From Geothermovivens sp964644845 (GTDB lineage: Bacteria; Zhuqueibacterota; Zhuqueibacteria; Oleimicrobiales; Geothermoviventaceae), in assembly GCA_964644845.1 (NCBI GenBank), contig CAZXXS010000097.1, positions 62,001-126,000 of the forward strand: a DNA stretch of 64,000 nt, given 5' to 3'. Each line of letters opens with the position of its first letter. The first letter of the stretch is position 1. Shown here one piece after another: positions 16,084-24,875 of this stretch. The translations under genes were made by a program, and so were the position numbers. The notes under the pieces were generated by a model. The model saw only the letters and a program-made list of their open reading frames with translations. It did no database searches and was not told where the DNA came from.

Positions 16084-17970
16084 TTGTGGCGTGTTTACCG
16101 TAGAGTTCTGAAATACGTTTTCCGTTACTGGCGCTGGCTCATTGGGTCCGTCATTTCGATGCTGTTTTTTGTATTCTTCAGCGCCTTTTCGCTGACGGTT
16201 GTGATGCCGTTCATCAACGTGCTCTTCCAGTCGGAGACGGCCAGCACGGCGGTGAGCCAACAACGCAGCCAGGTGCAAAAGCCGGACACATCCGACCTGC
16301 CAATTCCGACAGCCAGGCTGCCCGATCTTCGCCACAAGCTTGAGCAAAAGTTGAACCAGCTCATGGCCAGCAGGCCGAAGAAGCAGTCGCTGGGTATTTT
16401 GTGCCTAGTAATTGCGGTGGGTTTCTTTTTCAAGAACCTTTTCCGCGTAGGACAGGCATTTTTCATGGCTCCCGTGGAGCAGGGGGTTATCCGCGACCTC
16501 CGAAGCGAATTGTTTCGTCACTACCAGCGTCTTTCGCTCCGTTACTTCGCGGGTGAACGCGCCGGGCAACTCATTTCACGGGTTATCTACGACGTTTCGG
16601 TGATCAACGCCTCGATTACGGCGGCCATCAACAGCTTTTTCCGGGATCCCCTGCAGATCCTCATCTACCTGGGCATCATGCTTTTCCTGAGCTGGAAGCT
16701 GACGTTGCTGGTGTTGATCGTTTTCCCCGTGGTCGGCTACGCAATGGCCGAAATCGGCAATCGCTTGAAGCGCGACAGCCTCAGGATGCAGGAGCGCGTG
16801 GCAGACCTGGCCTCGGTGCTGCAAGAGACAATCTACGGCATCCGTGTGGTTCGTGCTTTTGGGACTGAAGAGCGGGAGGTGGCGCGATTCGACAAGGAGA
16901 ACAACGACTTTTTCCGCACCGTGGTACGCATGGCCCGGATTCGCAATCTTGGGCCTGCCATCACCGAGTACCTTGGCGTGCTCGTCGGTGTCCTGGTGTT
17001 GTACGTCGGTGGCCTGGAAGTTCTGGGAAATCAGGCCGCTTTGAGCCCGGGTGGTTTTGTCCTTTTCCTGGGGGCGTTGTTTTCCATGATGCAGCCGCTG
17101 AAACTCCTTGGCCAGGTTCACAACAGCCTGCGAGAGGGCATGGTTGCTGCGGAGCGGGTGTTCGGCATTTTGGACACAGCGGTGGAGATTCAAGACCACC
17201 CACAGGCGGTGGAGGTGGAGGGATTCCGCGACAGGGTTCGTTACGTGGACGTTTCCTTTGCCTACGATGACGTGGCCGTCCTGCGCGACATCAATCTTGA
17301 GGTGCGTAAAGGCGAAATGCTGGCCATCGTGGGACGGTCCGGGGCGGGAAAAAGCACGTTAGTGGACTTACTCATCCGTTTTTACGACCCGACCCACGGG
17401 CACATCGAGATCGATGGTGTTGATCTGCGTCGGATTAAGTTGGCGTCGCTGCGGAAGCTGATGGCCATGGTGACGCAGGAGACGATTCTGTTCAACGACA
17501 CGGTGCGCAACAACATCGCCTACGGCACAGAAAATGTGACGGAGGAAGAGATCGTCGAGGCTGCCAAGGCGGCAAACGCGCACCACTTCATCATGGAGAT
17601 GCCGCAGGGTTACGACACGGTGATCGGGGACCGTGGTGTGCGACTCTCCGGCGGGGAACGTCAACGGCTGGCCATTGCGCGGGCCATTCTGCGGAATCCG
17701 GCCATCTTGATTCTGGACGAGGCAACGTCGGCGCTGGACACGGAATCCGAAATCATGGTTCAGCAGGCAATCGAGCGTTTGCTCGAAGGCCGGACGTCGT
17801 TCGTAATCGCTCACCGGCTCTCCACCGTGAGAAACGCGGACCGAATTGTAGTTCTCGAGGCTGGTCGAATCGTGGAGGAGGGGCGCCACGAGGAACTGCT
17901 GGAACGTGACGGCGTGTACCGGAAGCTGTACCTGATGCAGTTTGCCGGGGAGTACGAACATGCGGGTTAG
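16084..17970 (+). CDS. MsbA-type ABC exporter (fused permease and ATPase)
   Basis: This 628-residue half-transporter has six membrane helices (residues about 15-330) and an ATPase domain. Seen are Walker A GRSGAGKST (about 418-426), signature LSGGERQR (about 522), Walker B ILILDEATSALD (about 542) and an H-loop AHRL. An insertion of about 60 polar residues follows the first helix (about 48-105). The group exports lipid-linked molecules such as lipid A core. The start is TTG at 16084 with GAGG about 9 nt upstream. The next three genes overlap in series and encode surface-glycan enzymes, so the cargo is probably a glycolipid. Confidence 0.88.
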   Translation: MWRVYRRVLKYVFRYWRWLIGSVISMLFFVFFSAFSLTVVMPFINVLFQSETASTAVSQQRSQVQKPDTSDLPIPTARLPDLRHKLEQKLNQLMASRPKKQSLGILCLVIAVGFFFKNLFRVGQAFFMAPVEQGVIRDLRSELFRHYQRLSLRYFAGERAGQLISRVIYDVSVINASITAAINSFFRDPLQILIYLGIMLFLSWKLTLLVLIVFPVVGYAMAEIGNRLKRDSLRMQERVADLASVLQETIYGIRVVRAFGTEEREVARFDKENNDFFRTVVRMARIRNLGPAITEYLGVLVGVLVLYVGGLEVLGNQAALSPGGFVLFLGALFSMMQPLKLLGQVHNSLREGMVAAERVFGILDTAVEIQDHPQAVEVEGFRDRVRYVDVSFAYDDVAVLRDINLEVRKGEMLAIVGRSGAGKSTLVDLLIRFYDPTHGHIEIDGVDLRRIKLASLRKLMAMVTQETILFNDTVRNNIAYGTENVTEEEIVEAAKAANAHHFIMEMPQGYDTVIGDRGVRLSGGERQRLAIARAILRNPAILILDEATSALDTESEIMVQQAIERLLEGRTSFVIAHRLSTVRNADRIVVLEAGRIVEEGRHEELLERDGVYRKLYLMQFAGEYEHAG

Positions 17971-18880
17971 CGGCCTTACCATCGTGCGAAACATCGAGAT
18001 CATGGATTACCCCGCCGTGGAAGCCATCCGTTCGGTGCTGCCTCTGTGTGACGAATTTGTGGTTGTCGTTGGTAAGTCCGAGGACAACACGCTGGATCGC
18101 ATCCACGAAATTGCTGACCCTCGAATCCGGATTGTAGAAACCGAGTGGAATCTGAACGTGCGGCGTGGAGGCTACGTGCTGTCTGAGCAGACGAATATCG
18201 GACTCTCCCGCTGCACGGGTGAGTGGGTTTTCTACATCCAGGCCGACGAGGTCATGCATGAACGCTACCTGGAGCCCGTGCGGCAGGCGATGCTGCGACA
18301 CGTGAACGACCCACGGGTTGAAGGGTTGTGGTTTCGGTACAAGCATTTCTACGGCAGCTACTGGGTTTACCAGGACAACTTCAGACGCTGGTACCCACGC
18401 GAAGTTCGTGTGGTGCGACGTGACGAGAACATCGTTTCCTGGGGCGATGCCATGGATTTTCGCCACAAAGACGGACGGCGTCTCCGTGCGAAACCCGCGC
18501 ACGCAGAAATCTACCACTACGGTTGGGTAAAGCACCCGCGGAAGATGCTGGAAAAGAAACGACTGCTCGATCAGTTCTGGCACACGGACGAAGAAATCGA
18601 GCAACGCTACGGTGGCGTGGTCGAGTGGGCTTACCCGGATCGCTATTTTCTCGTGCCGTTCCGCGGTACACACCCCGCCGTCATGGCGGGGCGGGTGGCG
18701 AAACAAGATTGGACCCTTTCTCTTCCACGCACACCGTTGCGGTTCTGGCCCGTCCGCAAACTGGCGGTGTGGACTGAACCCGTCTGGAAACGGCTTGTGG
18801 GGTTGTTCTCGAGCGGTAAGATGAGTGCCGACCGCCGCGCTGGGCAGTCATCGAAAGCCGCAGAAGGTGCCGGCGCTTGA
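17960..18880 (+). CDS. Family 2 glycosyltransferase
   Basis: This 306-residue GT-A enzyme has the N-terminal pattern LTIVRNIEIMDYPAVEAI. EFVVVVGKSEDNT follows, and then the metal-binding region YIQADEVMHERYLE (about 91-104), where the DxD-like motif reads QADE. No membrane segment is seen. It probably adds a sugar to a lipid-linked acceptor in the cytoplasm. It starts inside the ABC gene (11-bp overlap) with GGGGAG 8 nt upstream. Donor and acceptor are unknown. Confidence 0.85.
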   Translation: MRVSGLTIVRNIEIMDYPAVEAIRSVLPLCDEFVVVVGKSEDNTLDRIHEIADPRIRIVETEWNLNVRRGGYVLSEQTNIGLSRCTGEWVFYIQADEVMHERYLEPVRQAMLRHVNDPRVEGLWFRYKHFYGSYWVYQDNFRRWYPREVRVVRRDENIVSWGDAMDFRHKDGRRLRAKPAHAEIYHYGWVKHPRKMLEKKRLLDQFWHTDEEIEQRYGGVVEWAYPDRYFLVPFRGTHPAVMAGRVAKQDWTLSLPRTPLRFWPVRKLAVWTEPVWKRLVGLFSSGKMSADRRAGQSSKAAEGAGA

Positions 18881-20097
18881 GAGGGGGTAGCGCTGAAGAG
18901 AGCGAGGTGAAGGTGAAGCAGAAAGATGAAAACGGTTTGGATCGGATACTTGGCTGGCTGTTGGTGGCCGTGGCCTTTGCGTTGCCCTTTTACATTGCCA
19001 TCGAGCAGAATCTGTTTGCCCTTGCGACGCTCGTGTGGCTGGTTGGTGCGATCCGTTCCCATGGGTTCAAGCGGCTGGGGACTCCCCTGGATCTGGGCTT
19101 TGGGCTTTACCTGGCCGCAGAGCTCCTTTCTCTGCCTTTCTCCACGAATCTGCCTCAATCCGTGATCTACTTGAAGCGTTTCCTACTGATCATCATGGTG
19201 TATCTTGTGGGCTCCGGGATCCGGGATGAGCGCTGGCTTCGCCGTGTTCTCTGGGGATTTCTGGCTGGCATGTCGCTGTACTCGTTGTGGGGGCTCGTGT
19301 GGTTCTTTCAGCACCCCGACATCCGACTACGACACATCCAGAACAGCATGACAACCGGGGGCCTGACCATGATTGGGGCAGGACTGGCCCTTGCCCTGAC
19401 GCTGAGTGTGCACGAAAGACGCTTGCGCTGGGGCGCAGCAATTGCTACCTTCCTGACAGGTTTGGCCCTCTTTCTCACGAACACGCGCGGATCCTGGTTG
19501 GGCTTCTTTTTTGCTCTGCTGGTGATCCTGTGGTACACAAAGCGCCGGCTTCTGTGGGTTGTTCCCGTGTTGTTAGCGCTGGGCTACCTGGCTGTACCGC
19601 CGGCACAAAAGGCGCGCGTGCGGGGCTTCTTCAGCCCCAGGTGGGAGAGCAATGCCAATCGTCTGATGTGGTGGCGAACCGGCCTCGAGATTTTCAAGCA
19701 TTACCCTGTGTTTGGCATTGGCGACGTTGGTACAGAAAGAATGTACCGCCGCTACCAACGGAGCCCCGACGAAGAGCCGGTAGGCCACATGCACAACATT
19801 TTTTTGCACATCGCCGTGACGCTTGGAGTAGTGGGTTTGACTGCTTTTACGGCCATGCTTGTGATCATGGGACGCTTCCTCTGGCGCACCTTCGAGCGAC
19901 TTCGGGGCGACGACCTGCTGGCTGGGGTGGCCCTCGGTGCGATGGCCGTGTTCGTCGGGTTTTTGGTAAACGGTCTTTTCGAGTGGAACTTTGGCGACGC
20001 CGAGGTGGTCACGGCATTCTGGTTTGTGGTGGGATTGGCCGTAGCTGTTTGGCGGCTGAGCGCGCAAACGGTCGTTGAGGAAATTGGGCCCGATTGA
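18877..20097 (+). CDS. O-antigen ligase / polymerase family membrane protein
   Basis: This protein of about 406 residues has 10-12 hydrophobic helices. The large periplasmic loop contains RLMWWRTGLEIFKHYPVFGIGDVGTERMY, then PVGHMHNIFLHIAVTLGVVGL. That is the Wzy_C pattern (NR...W..gl.m....P..G.G; H.HN..L), typical of WaaL ligases and Wzy polymerases. It either joins O-chain to lipid A core or polymerises repeat units. The TTG start overlaps the GT2 stop (TTGA) with AAGG 9 nt upstream; GTG at 18907 is an alternative. Confidence 0.82.
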   Translation: MRGGSAEESEVKVKQKDENGLDRILGWLLVAVAFALPFYIAIEQNLFALATLVWLVGAIRSHGFKRLGTPLDLGFGLYLAAELLSLPFSTNLPQSVIYLKRFLLIIMVYLVGSGIRDERWLRRVLWGFLAGMSLYSLWGLVWFFQHPDIRLRHIQNSMTTGGLTMIGAGLALALTLSVHERRLRWGAAIATFLTGLALFLTNTRGSWLGFFFALLVILWYTKRRLLWVVPVLLALGYLAVPPAQKARVRGFFSPRWESNANRLMWWRTGLEIFKHYPVFGIGDVGTERMYRRYQRSPDEEPVGHMHNIFLHIAVTLGVVGLTAFTAMLVIMGRFLWRTFERLRGDDLLAGVALGAMAVFVGFLVNGLFEWNFGDAEVVTAFWFVVGLAVAVWRLSAQTVVEEIGPD

Positions 20098-21413
20098 AAC
20101 CTGCCAAGGGACAGTCTTCTGAAGTAGCCGAAGGCGACCGCGAAGAGTTGCGGGCCGCTTCGAAAGCGGAGCGCGACTGGTCTTCGGTCTTCTACCGGGT
20201 GGCTCTCAGCATCAGTCGAGAGCTGGATCTCGAGCGTCTTCTCTGGCTGATCATGGACGAAGTGCGCCAGGCGCTCGAGGCAGACCGCTGCACCGTGTTT
20301 CTGTGGGACGAGGACACCGACGAACTTTGGGCCTTGGCCGCCCACGGGGCCAAAGAGATCCGTTTTCCAGCGTCGCTGGGCATCGCTGGGCACGTCTTGC
20401 GCACGGGTGAGGTGCTCAACATCCCCGACGCCTACAACGATCCCCGTTTCAATCCGGCCATCGACCGCGAAACGGGTTACCGGACCCGCTCAATCCTGAC
20501 GGCTCCGCTGCGGAATCACGTGGGGGAGACGATCGGGGTTTTCCAAGTGCTGAACAAGGAGAGTGGCCCTTTCACGCGCGAGGATGAGCTGCTGCTGGAC
20601 GCCATTTCGGGGATCGCGGCCACGCAAATCGAGAACGCCAGGCTGTACGCGGAGTTGAAGAACAGCTTTGAGAGCTTTGTCGAAACGTTGGCAAGCATCA
20701 TCGACGCACGGGATCCGGAAACGGCTGGTCACTCCAAACGTTTGGCCTTGTACTGTGAGGAGCTGGCACAACTGCTTGATCTCTCGGCTCAGGACACGGA
20801 AAAGTTGCGGATTGCCGCGCTACTTCACGACTACGGAAAAATCGCCGTACGCGAGGCCATTCTGTACAAGGCGGACGTGCTGACCGAAGACGAGCAAGAA
20901 GCCATGCGGAACCATCCGGTTTTCACCCGCCGGATCCTGGAAGAAATTCATTTCCCGAAGGCCTTGCGCGACGTCCCTCAAATCGCGGCTGCTCATCACG
21001 AACGTCTGGATGGCTCTGGCTACCCGGATGGACTCGCCGGGGATCAGATTCCGCCGCTGGCGCGTCTTCTGGCCGTTGTGGATGTGTTTGATGCCATGAC
21101 GTCCAGGCGTTCTTACCGCGGTCGGATGGACTTGCGTGACGTGATGGAGGAACTCCGGCGAGGTACAGGGCGCCTTTACGACCCCGTGTACGTAGCTGCG
21201 CTTGAGCAATTGTCCGTAGCGCGATTTCTGGAAATCTTGAACGGTGGTGAGCTCAGATTCGCAAGCAACAGCGAACGGCAGGTTCTTGCTGGGCTGGACC
21301 TGCGGACACTTGTGAACCTGCTGAAGACCAACGTCCCCACGCCGGAAGTGAAACTCTTTGAGCGGTACTACCTGCCTGACGAAACTCAGGGGTGCGAGAA
21401 TGGCCAAACGTGA
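20094..21413 (+). CDS. GAF / HD-GYP protein, probable c-di-GMP phosphodiesterase
   Basis: This 439-residue cytosolic protein has a GAF domain (about 35-185) and an HD-GYP domain (about 195-360). The metal site HDYGKIA (about 245) and HHERLDGSGYPDGL (about 302-315) are intact, including GYP, so hydrolysis of c-di-GMP is likely. The C-terminal 75 residues are unassigned. The TTG start overlaps the ligase stop as TTGA. Its coupling to surface-polysaccharide genes, in a window with a PelD-like c-di-GMP receptor, suggests it tunes surface-polymer output. The GAF ligand is unknown. Confidence 0.87.
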   Translation: MKPAKGQSSEVAEGDREELRAASKAERDWSSVFYRVALSISRELDLERLLWLIMDEVRQALEADRCTVFLWDEDTDELWALAAHGAKEIRFPASLGIAGHVLRTGEVLNIPDAYNDPRFNPAIDRETGYRTRSILTAPLRNHVGETIGVFQVLNKESGPFTREDELLLDAISGIAATQIENARLYAELKNSFESFVETLASIIDARDPETAGHSKRLALYCEELAQLLDLSAQDTEKLRIAALLHDYGKIAVREAILYKADVLTEDEQEAMRNHPVFTRRILEEIHFPKALRDVPQIAAAHHERLDGSGYPDGLAGDQIPPLARLLAVVDVFDAMTSRRSYRGRMDLRDVMEELRRGTGRLYDPVYVAALEQLSVARFLEILNGGELRFASNSERQVLAGLDLRTLVNLLKTNVPTPEVKLFERYYLPDETQGCENGQT

Positions 21414-21789
21414 GGTGGTGAGCACAGGAGAAGCGCCGGCAGCCATTGGGCCCTACAGCCAGGGTGTGGTCGTCTCGGGGCAGCTGGTGTTCACGGCCGG
21501 ACAGATTGCGATTGACCCTGTTACCGGTGAAATGGTGGGGTCAACGGTGGAGGAACAAACCCGCCGCGTGCTCCTGAATCTCAAAGCGGTCCTCGAAGCA
21601 GCGGGCTCGGCGCTGGAACGCGTGGTGAAGACCACGGTTTTCCTGCGCAACATGAGCGATTTTCAGGCCATGAACGCCGTGTACAGCGAATTCTTCGGCG
21701 TGGCGCCGCCGGCAAGATCGGCTGTGGAAGTGGCCAGGCTTCCCAAAGATGCACTTGTGGAAATCGAGGCTGTCGCGCTTGTGGACTAA
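21400..21789 (+). CDS. ridA: RidA family enamine/imine deaminase
   Basis: This 129-residue protein belongs to the RidA (YjgF/YER057c/UK114) family, which hydrolyses reactive 2-aminoacrylate and related imines. IGPYSQGV, GQIAIDP, NMSDFQAMNAVYSEFF and PPARSAVEVARLPKDALVEIEAVA match the family throughout, including the Arg of PARSAVEV. The length is standard. The ATG overlaps the HD-GYP gene end by 14 bp and has AGGGGTG upstream. It is a housekeeping gene caught in a polysaccharide operon. Confidence 0.92.
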   Translation: MAKREVVSTGEAPAAIGPYSQGVVVSGQLVFTAGQIAIDPVTGEMVGSTVEEQTRRVLLNLKAVLEAAGSALERVVKTTVFLRNMSDFQAMNAVYSEFFGVAPPARSAVEVARLPKDALVEIEAVALVD

Positions 21790-22255
21790 GAGGGGGCTGC
21801 GGTTTGCTCTGGTGCTGGTGTCTGCGTCCCTGGTCTGGCGCGTGGCGCAGGCTCAGGTGGACACGACCGCTGTGCGGGACACCACCAGGCTGCCCGATCC
21901 CCGCGGTGCCATGCTTCGCTCCATCCTTTTCCCCGGCTGGGGCCAGTGGTACAACGGCAAGAAACTCAAAGCAGGACTCGTGTTCGCCGTGGAAACTGGC
22001 CTCGTGGCCAACGCTGTTTACCAGAATTCGCTCGCCTCGAGAGCTACGGATGAGAGGGAGCGGTTTGTGTACATCGACAGGCGCAACCAATCCCTGTGGT
22101 GGTTGGCCGGTGCCGTCTTGCTCAGCAGTCTTGATGCTTACGTGGACGCACAGCTGGCGGGCTTCGACGTAGGGCCGGATCTGAGCTGGGTACCCGGGCG
22201 CGGACTGACTGTGGGAGCAAAACTGAGCCTTCGCAGACGCAAGCGCCCCAACTGA
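21779..22255 (+). CDS. DUF5683 domain membrane protein
   Basis: This protein of about 158 residues has a signal peptide ending near AQA. A DUF5683-type segment follows: RSILFPGWGQWYNGKKLKAGL, with a second hydrophobic stretch (WWLAGAVLLSSLDAYVDA). DUF5683 proteins are common in FCB bacteria; the function is unknown. I prefer the TTG at 21779, overlapping the RidA end, because it gives a compact signal peptide. An ATG at 21749 would add ten residues. The C-terminal VGAKLSLR resembles a beta-strand. Confidence 0.78.
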   Translation: MWTKRGLRFALVLVSASLVWRVAQAQVDTTAVRDTTRLPDPRGAMLRSILFPGWGQWYNGKKLKAGLVFAVETGLVANAVYQNSLASRATDERERFVYIDRRNQSLWWLAGAVLLSSLDAYVDAQLAGFDVGPDLSWVPGRGLTVGAKLSLRRRKRPN

Positions 22256-22302
22256 GGGAGCGTAGGAAAAGCAAGGGCTGGGTTCAAAATTCCGGAGAGA
22301 GC

Positions 22303-23685
22303 ATGGAGGGAAGACGGGTTGACAAGGTCGAACGCGGCACCTGGGGCTCACGGGTAGGTTTCTTGATGGCTGCCGCTGGTTCGGCCATCGGTCTGGGGAA
22401 CATCTGGCGTTTCCCGTACGTGACGGGTCAAAACGGTGGCGCTGCGTTCGTGCTCATCTACGTGGCCTTTGTCGTCCTGATCGGCATCCCAGTGATGATC
22501 GCCGAGTTTACGATCGGACGCAGCACTCAGAAAAACCCGATTGGAGCCTTTGAGACGCTGGCGCCGGGTAGCTGGTGGCGATGGGTTGGCGTACTCGGGG
22601 TTGTCACAGGAATTGGGATTCTCTCGTTCTACTCGGTGGTGGCCGGGTGGACGGTAGGTTACTTTTTCAAGACACTTACGGGCGCGTTCAGCCACGAGAT
22701 TGCCGGGGAAGAATCGGCCCGGATTTTCGGACAGTTCATCGGGAACCCAGGCGTCAGCATCGCGCTTTTGTTTGCTTTCATCGCGATCACCATGTACGTA
22801 GTGGCCGGTGGTATCGCCGACGGGATCGAACGTTGGTCCAAAGTGCTCATGCCGGTGTTGTTTGGCATCCTGGTGTTGCTGGCGGTTTACGCCCTGACGC
22901 TCGAAGGTGCCAGTAAGGGGCTGGAATTCTACCTCAAGCCCGATCTCAGCAAAGTGCGGGCGGGCACCTTCGCCAAGGCCCTGGGGCAGGCCCTGTTCTC
23001 GCTCAGCCTGGGCATGGGCACGATGATCACTTACGGGAGCTACCTTTCTAAGAAGGAAAATCTGGCCGTATCCGCCGGCTACGTGGCCCTTTTCGACACG
23101 GTGATTGCCCTGCTGGCTGGTTTAGTGATCTTCCCAACCCTCTTTGCCATGGGACTGAACCCGGCTGGTGGGGCTGGACTCGTTTTCGTTGTGCTCCCCA
23201 CCATTTTCGGCAAAATGCCGTTAGGCACTGTTTTTGGCAGTTTGTTTTTCCTGCTACTGGCTTTAGCCGCTCTCACGTCCACCATTTCGCTGCTGGAGGT
23301 TCCTGTTGCTTACCTGGTGGATGAAAAACGCTGGCCCCGGCGCCGCGCTGTGCTGAGTATGGGAACGCTCGCTTTTGTTCTCGGCATCCCGTCTGCACTC
23401 TCGCAGGGAGCCGTGAGTGTGCTGTCGGCTCTGCCAAAAATCGGCATGGGTTTCCTGGATCTGATGAACGCTTTGTTCGGCAACTACTCGCTCAGCGTTG
23501 GATCGTTGCTCATTGCCATCTTCGTCGGCTACCGGTGGGGAGTACGGAACGCGGTTCGCGAAATCGAGCAGGACGGAACGCGCTTCGCGTTGGCGGCGCA
23601 CTGGGCGTTTCTGGTGAGGTTCATTTGTCCTGTTGCGGTTGCGGTGATTCTCGGCTACATCCTGTTGACGGGTCAGTATTTCTGA
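22303..23685 (+). CDS. Sodium-dependent transporter of the neurotransmitter:sodium symporter family
   Basis: This 460-residue inner-membrane transporter has about 11 helices. The N-terminal sodium/substrate motif GSAIGLGNIWRFPYV (about 27-41) and NGGAAFVLIYV are diagnostic of the LeuT/MhsT family. These carry amino acids or amines with Na+. The length resembles the 11-helix bacterial MhsT (453) rather than LeuT (511). AGAGAG precedes the ATG. The substrate cannot be deduced. Confidence 0.9.
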   Translation: MEGRRVDKVERGTWGSRVGFLMAAAGSAIGLGNIWRFPYVTGQNGGAAFVLIYVAFVVLIGIPVMIAEFTIGRSTQKNPIGAFETLAPGSWWRWVGVLGVVTGIGILSFYSVVAGWTVGYFFKTLTGAFSHEIAGEESARIFGQFIGNPGVSIALLFAFIAITMYVVAGGIADGIERWSKVLMPVLFGILVLLAVYALTLEGASKGLEFYLKPDLSKVRAGTFAKALGQALFSLSLGMGTMITYGSYLSKKENLAVSAGYVALFDTVIALLAGLVIFPTLFAMGLNPAGGAGLVFVVLPTIFGKMPLGTVFGSLFFLLLALAALTSTISLLEVPVAYLVDEKRWPRRRAVLSMGTLAFVLGIPSALSQGAVSVLSALPKIGMGFLDLMNALFGNYSLSVGSLLIAIFVGYRWGVRNAVREIEQDGTRFALAAHWAFLVRFICPVAVAVILGYILLTGQYF

Positions 23686-23727
23686 TGTGGCGAAGGACGT
23701 GTATTCCAGCGTGACGGGAGAAAGAAG

Positions 23728-24273
23728 GTGACGAGACAGGAAGCCTACGAACTGGCCAAATCGAGGCTTACCAACCGAAACCTGTTTAAGCACGTACTGG
23801 CAGTGGAGGCGGTAATGCGCGCTCTGGCGCGGCACTTCGGCGAGGATGAAGAACGCTGGGGCTTAGCCGGGCTGCTGCACGACCTGGACTACGAGGAAAC
23901 AAAAAACGAACCGGAGCGGCATTCGCTGGTGACTGCAGAGCTGCTGAAAGACTACGACGTGGACGAGGAGATCGTTCACGCCATTAAGGCGCACAACAAC
24001 CGCGTGCCGCGCGAGTCGTTGATGGACAAAGCGATTTACGCGGCGGATCCGGTGACGGGCTTGATCGTGGCGGCAGCTCTGATGCACCCGAGCAAGAAGC
24101 TTGCTGGCATCGATGTGCCGTTCATCCTGCGACGTTTCAAAGAAAAACGCTTTGCTGCGGGCGCCAATCGCGACCAGATCCGGTCGTGCGAAGAATTTGG
24201 TCTGACCCTGGAGCAATTCCTGGGAATCGCGTTGGAGGCTATGCAGGGGATCAACGAAGAGCTCGGGCTTTGA
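23728..24273 (+). CDS. HD-domain phosphohydrolase-like protein
   Basis: This 181-residue cytosolic protein has an HD fold: HVLAVEAVMRALA (His at about 21), GLLHDLDYEE (about 48-57), RHSLVTAELL and a later D in AADPVTGL. These residues form the metal site of HDIG-type proteins such as nucleotidases. The start is GTG behind AGAAAGAAG. Its stop overlaps the next gene as TTGA. The substrate is unknown. Confidence 0.82.
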   Translation: MTRQEAYELAKSRLTNRNLFKHVLAVEAVMRALARHFGEDEERWGLAGLLHDLDYEETKNEPERHSLVTAELLKDYDVDEEIVHAIKAHNNRVPRESLMDKAIYAADPVTGLIVAAALMHPSKKLAGIDVPFILRRFKEKRFAAGANRDQIRSCEEFGLTLEQFLGIALEAMQGINEELGL

Positions 24274-24803
24274 AGGTGCGTTTGTTCAGAGCAGGAGCGG
24301 TGGGGGCCGCCGCCCTTGCGGTCTTGACAACTGTGTGCGGATGGGCGGAAGCTGGGGCAGGCGGTCGACAGCGCCACGGAGTGGTCAGAACGCCGACAGT
24401 GGTGCCCGCTGCGTTGTTGTCGCTTTACACGCTGGAAAACGATTCGGTTGCCGCTGCTTTGACCGCAGTGGGGGCTGAAGCTCGCTCGCTCCCGTCGCAC
24501 TCTGCCCGCCCTCGGGATCGCTGGTTAGCCAGGGACAAAGCGGCTCATTTCGCTGCCAGTGCGTTTCTGAGCGCGTTTGGCTACTACGTGGCGCGACGGG
24601 AGCAAGAGTGGCGGAATCGTCCCTCGCAGCAGTTTGGGCTGGTTTTCGGCTTTTCGTTTGGGATTGCCAAAGAGGTGCGCGACGCTCGCTGTCCGCAAGG
24701 AACGGCGAGCTGGAAAGATCTCGTGGTGGATGCTGTTGGCTGCCTGGTGGGCACGGCCCTTGTGGCTGTGCCGGACGGTGTGGTTTTTGGCGGAGAGCCC
24801 TGA
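24270..24803 (+). CDS. Exported DUF2279/YfiM-like protein
   Basis: This protein of about 177 residues has an N-terminal signal sequence. The core reads RDKAAHFAASAFLSAFGYYV, then FGFSFGIAKEVRDARC and SWKDLVVDAVGCLVG. The DK..H, KE..D and D...D..G pattern resembles DUF2279 and YfiM-like proteins. Hydrophobic stretches suggest membrane association. The TTG at 24270 overlaps the preceding stop; GTG at 24276 is also possible. The function is unknown. Confidence 0.7.
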   Translation: MKVRLFRAGAVGAAALAVLTTVCGWAEAGAGGRQRHGVVRTPTVVPAALLSLYTLENDSVAAALTAVGAEARSLPSHSARPRDRWLARDKAAHFAASAFLSAFGYYVARREQEWRNRPSQQFGLVFGFSFGIAKEVRDARCPQGTASWKDLVVDAVGCLVGTALVAVPDGVVFGGEP

Positions 24804-24875
24804 AACCGCAAGATTGCGTATTTTGTGAAACGGTTGCGGTGGTGCAGGGTGAGCAAGGAGGCTGGGTTCAACGAA

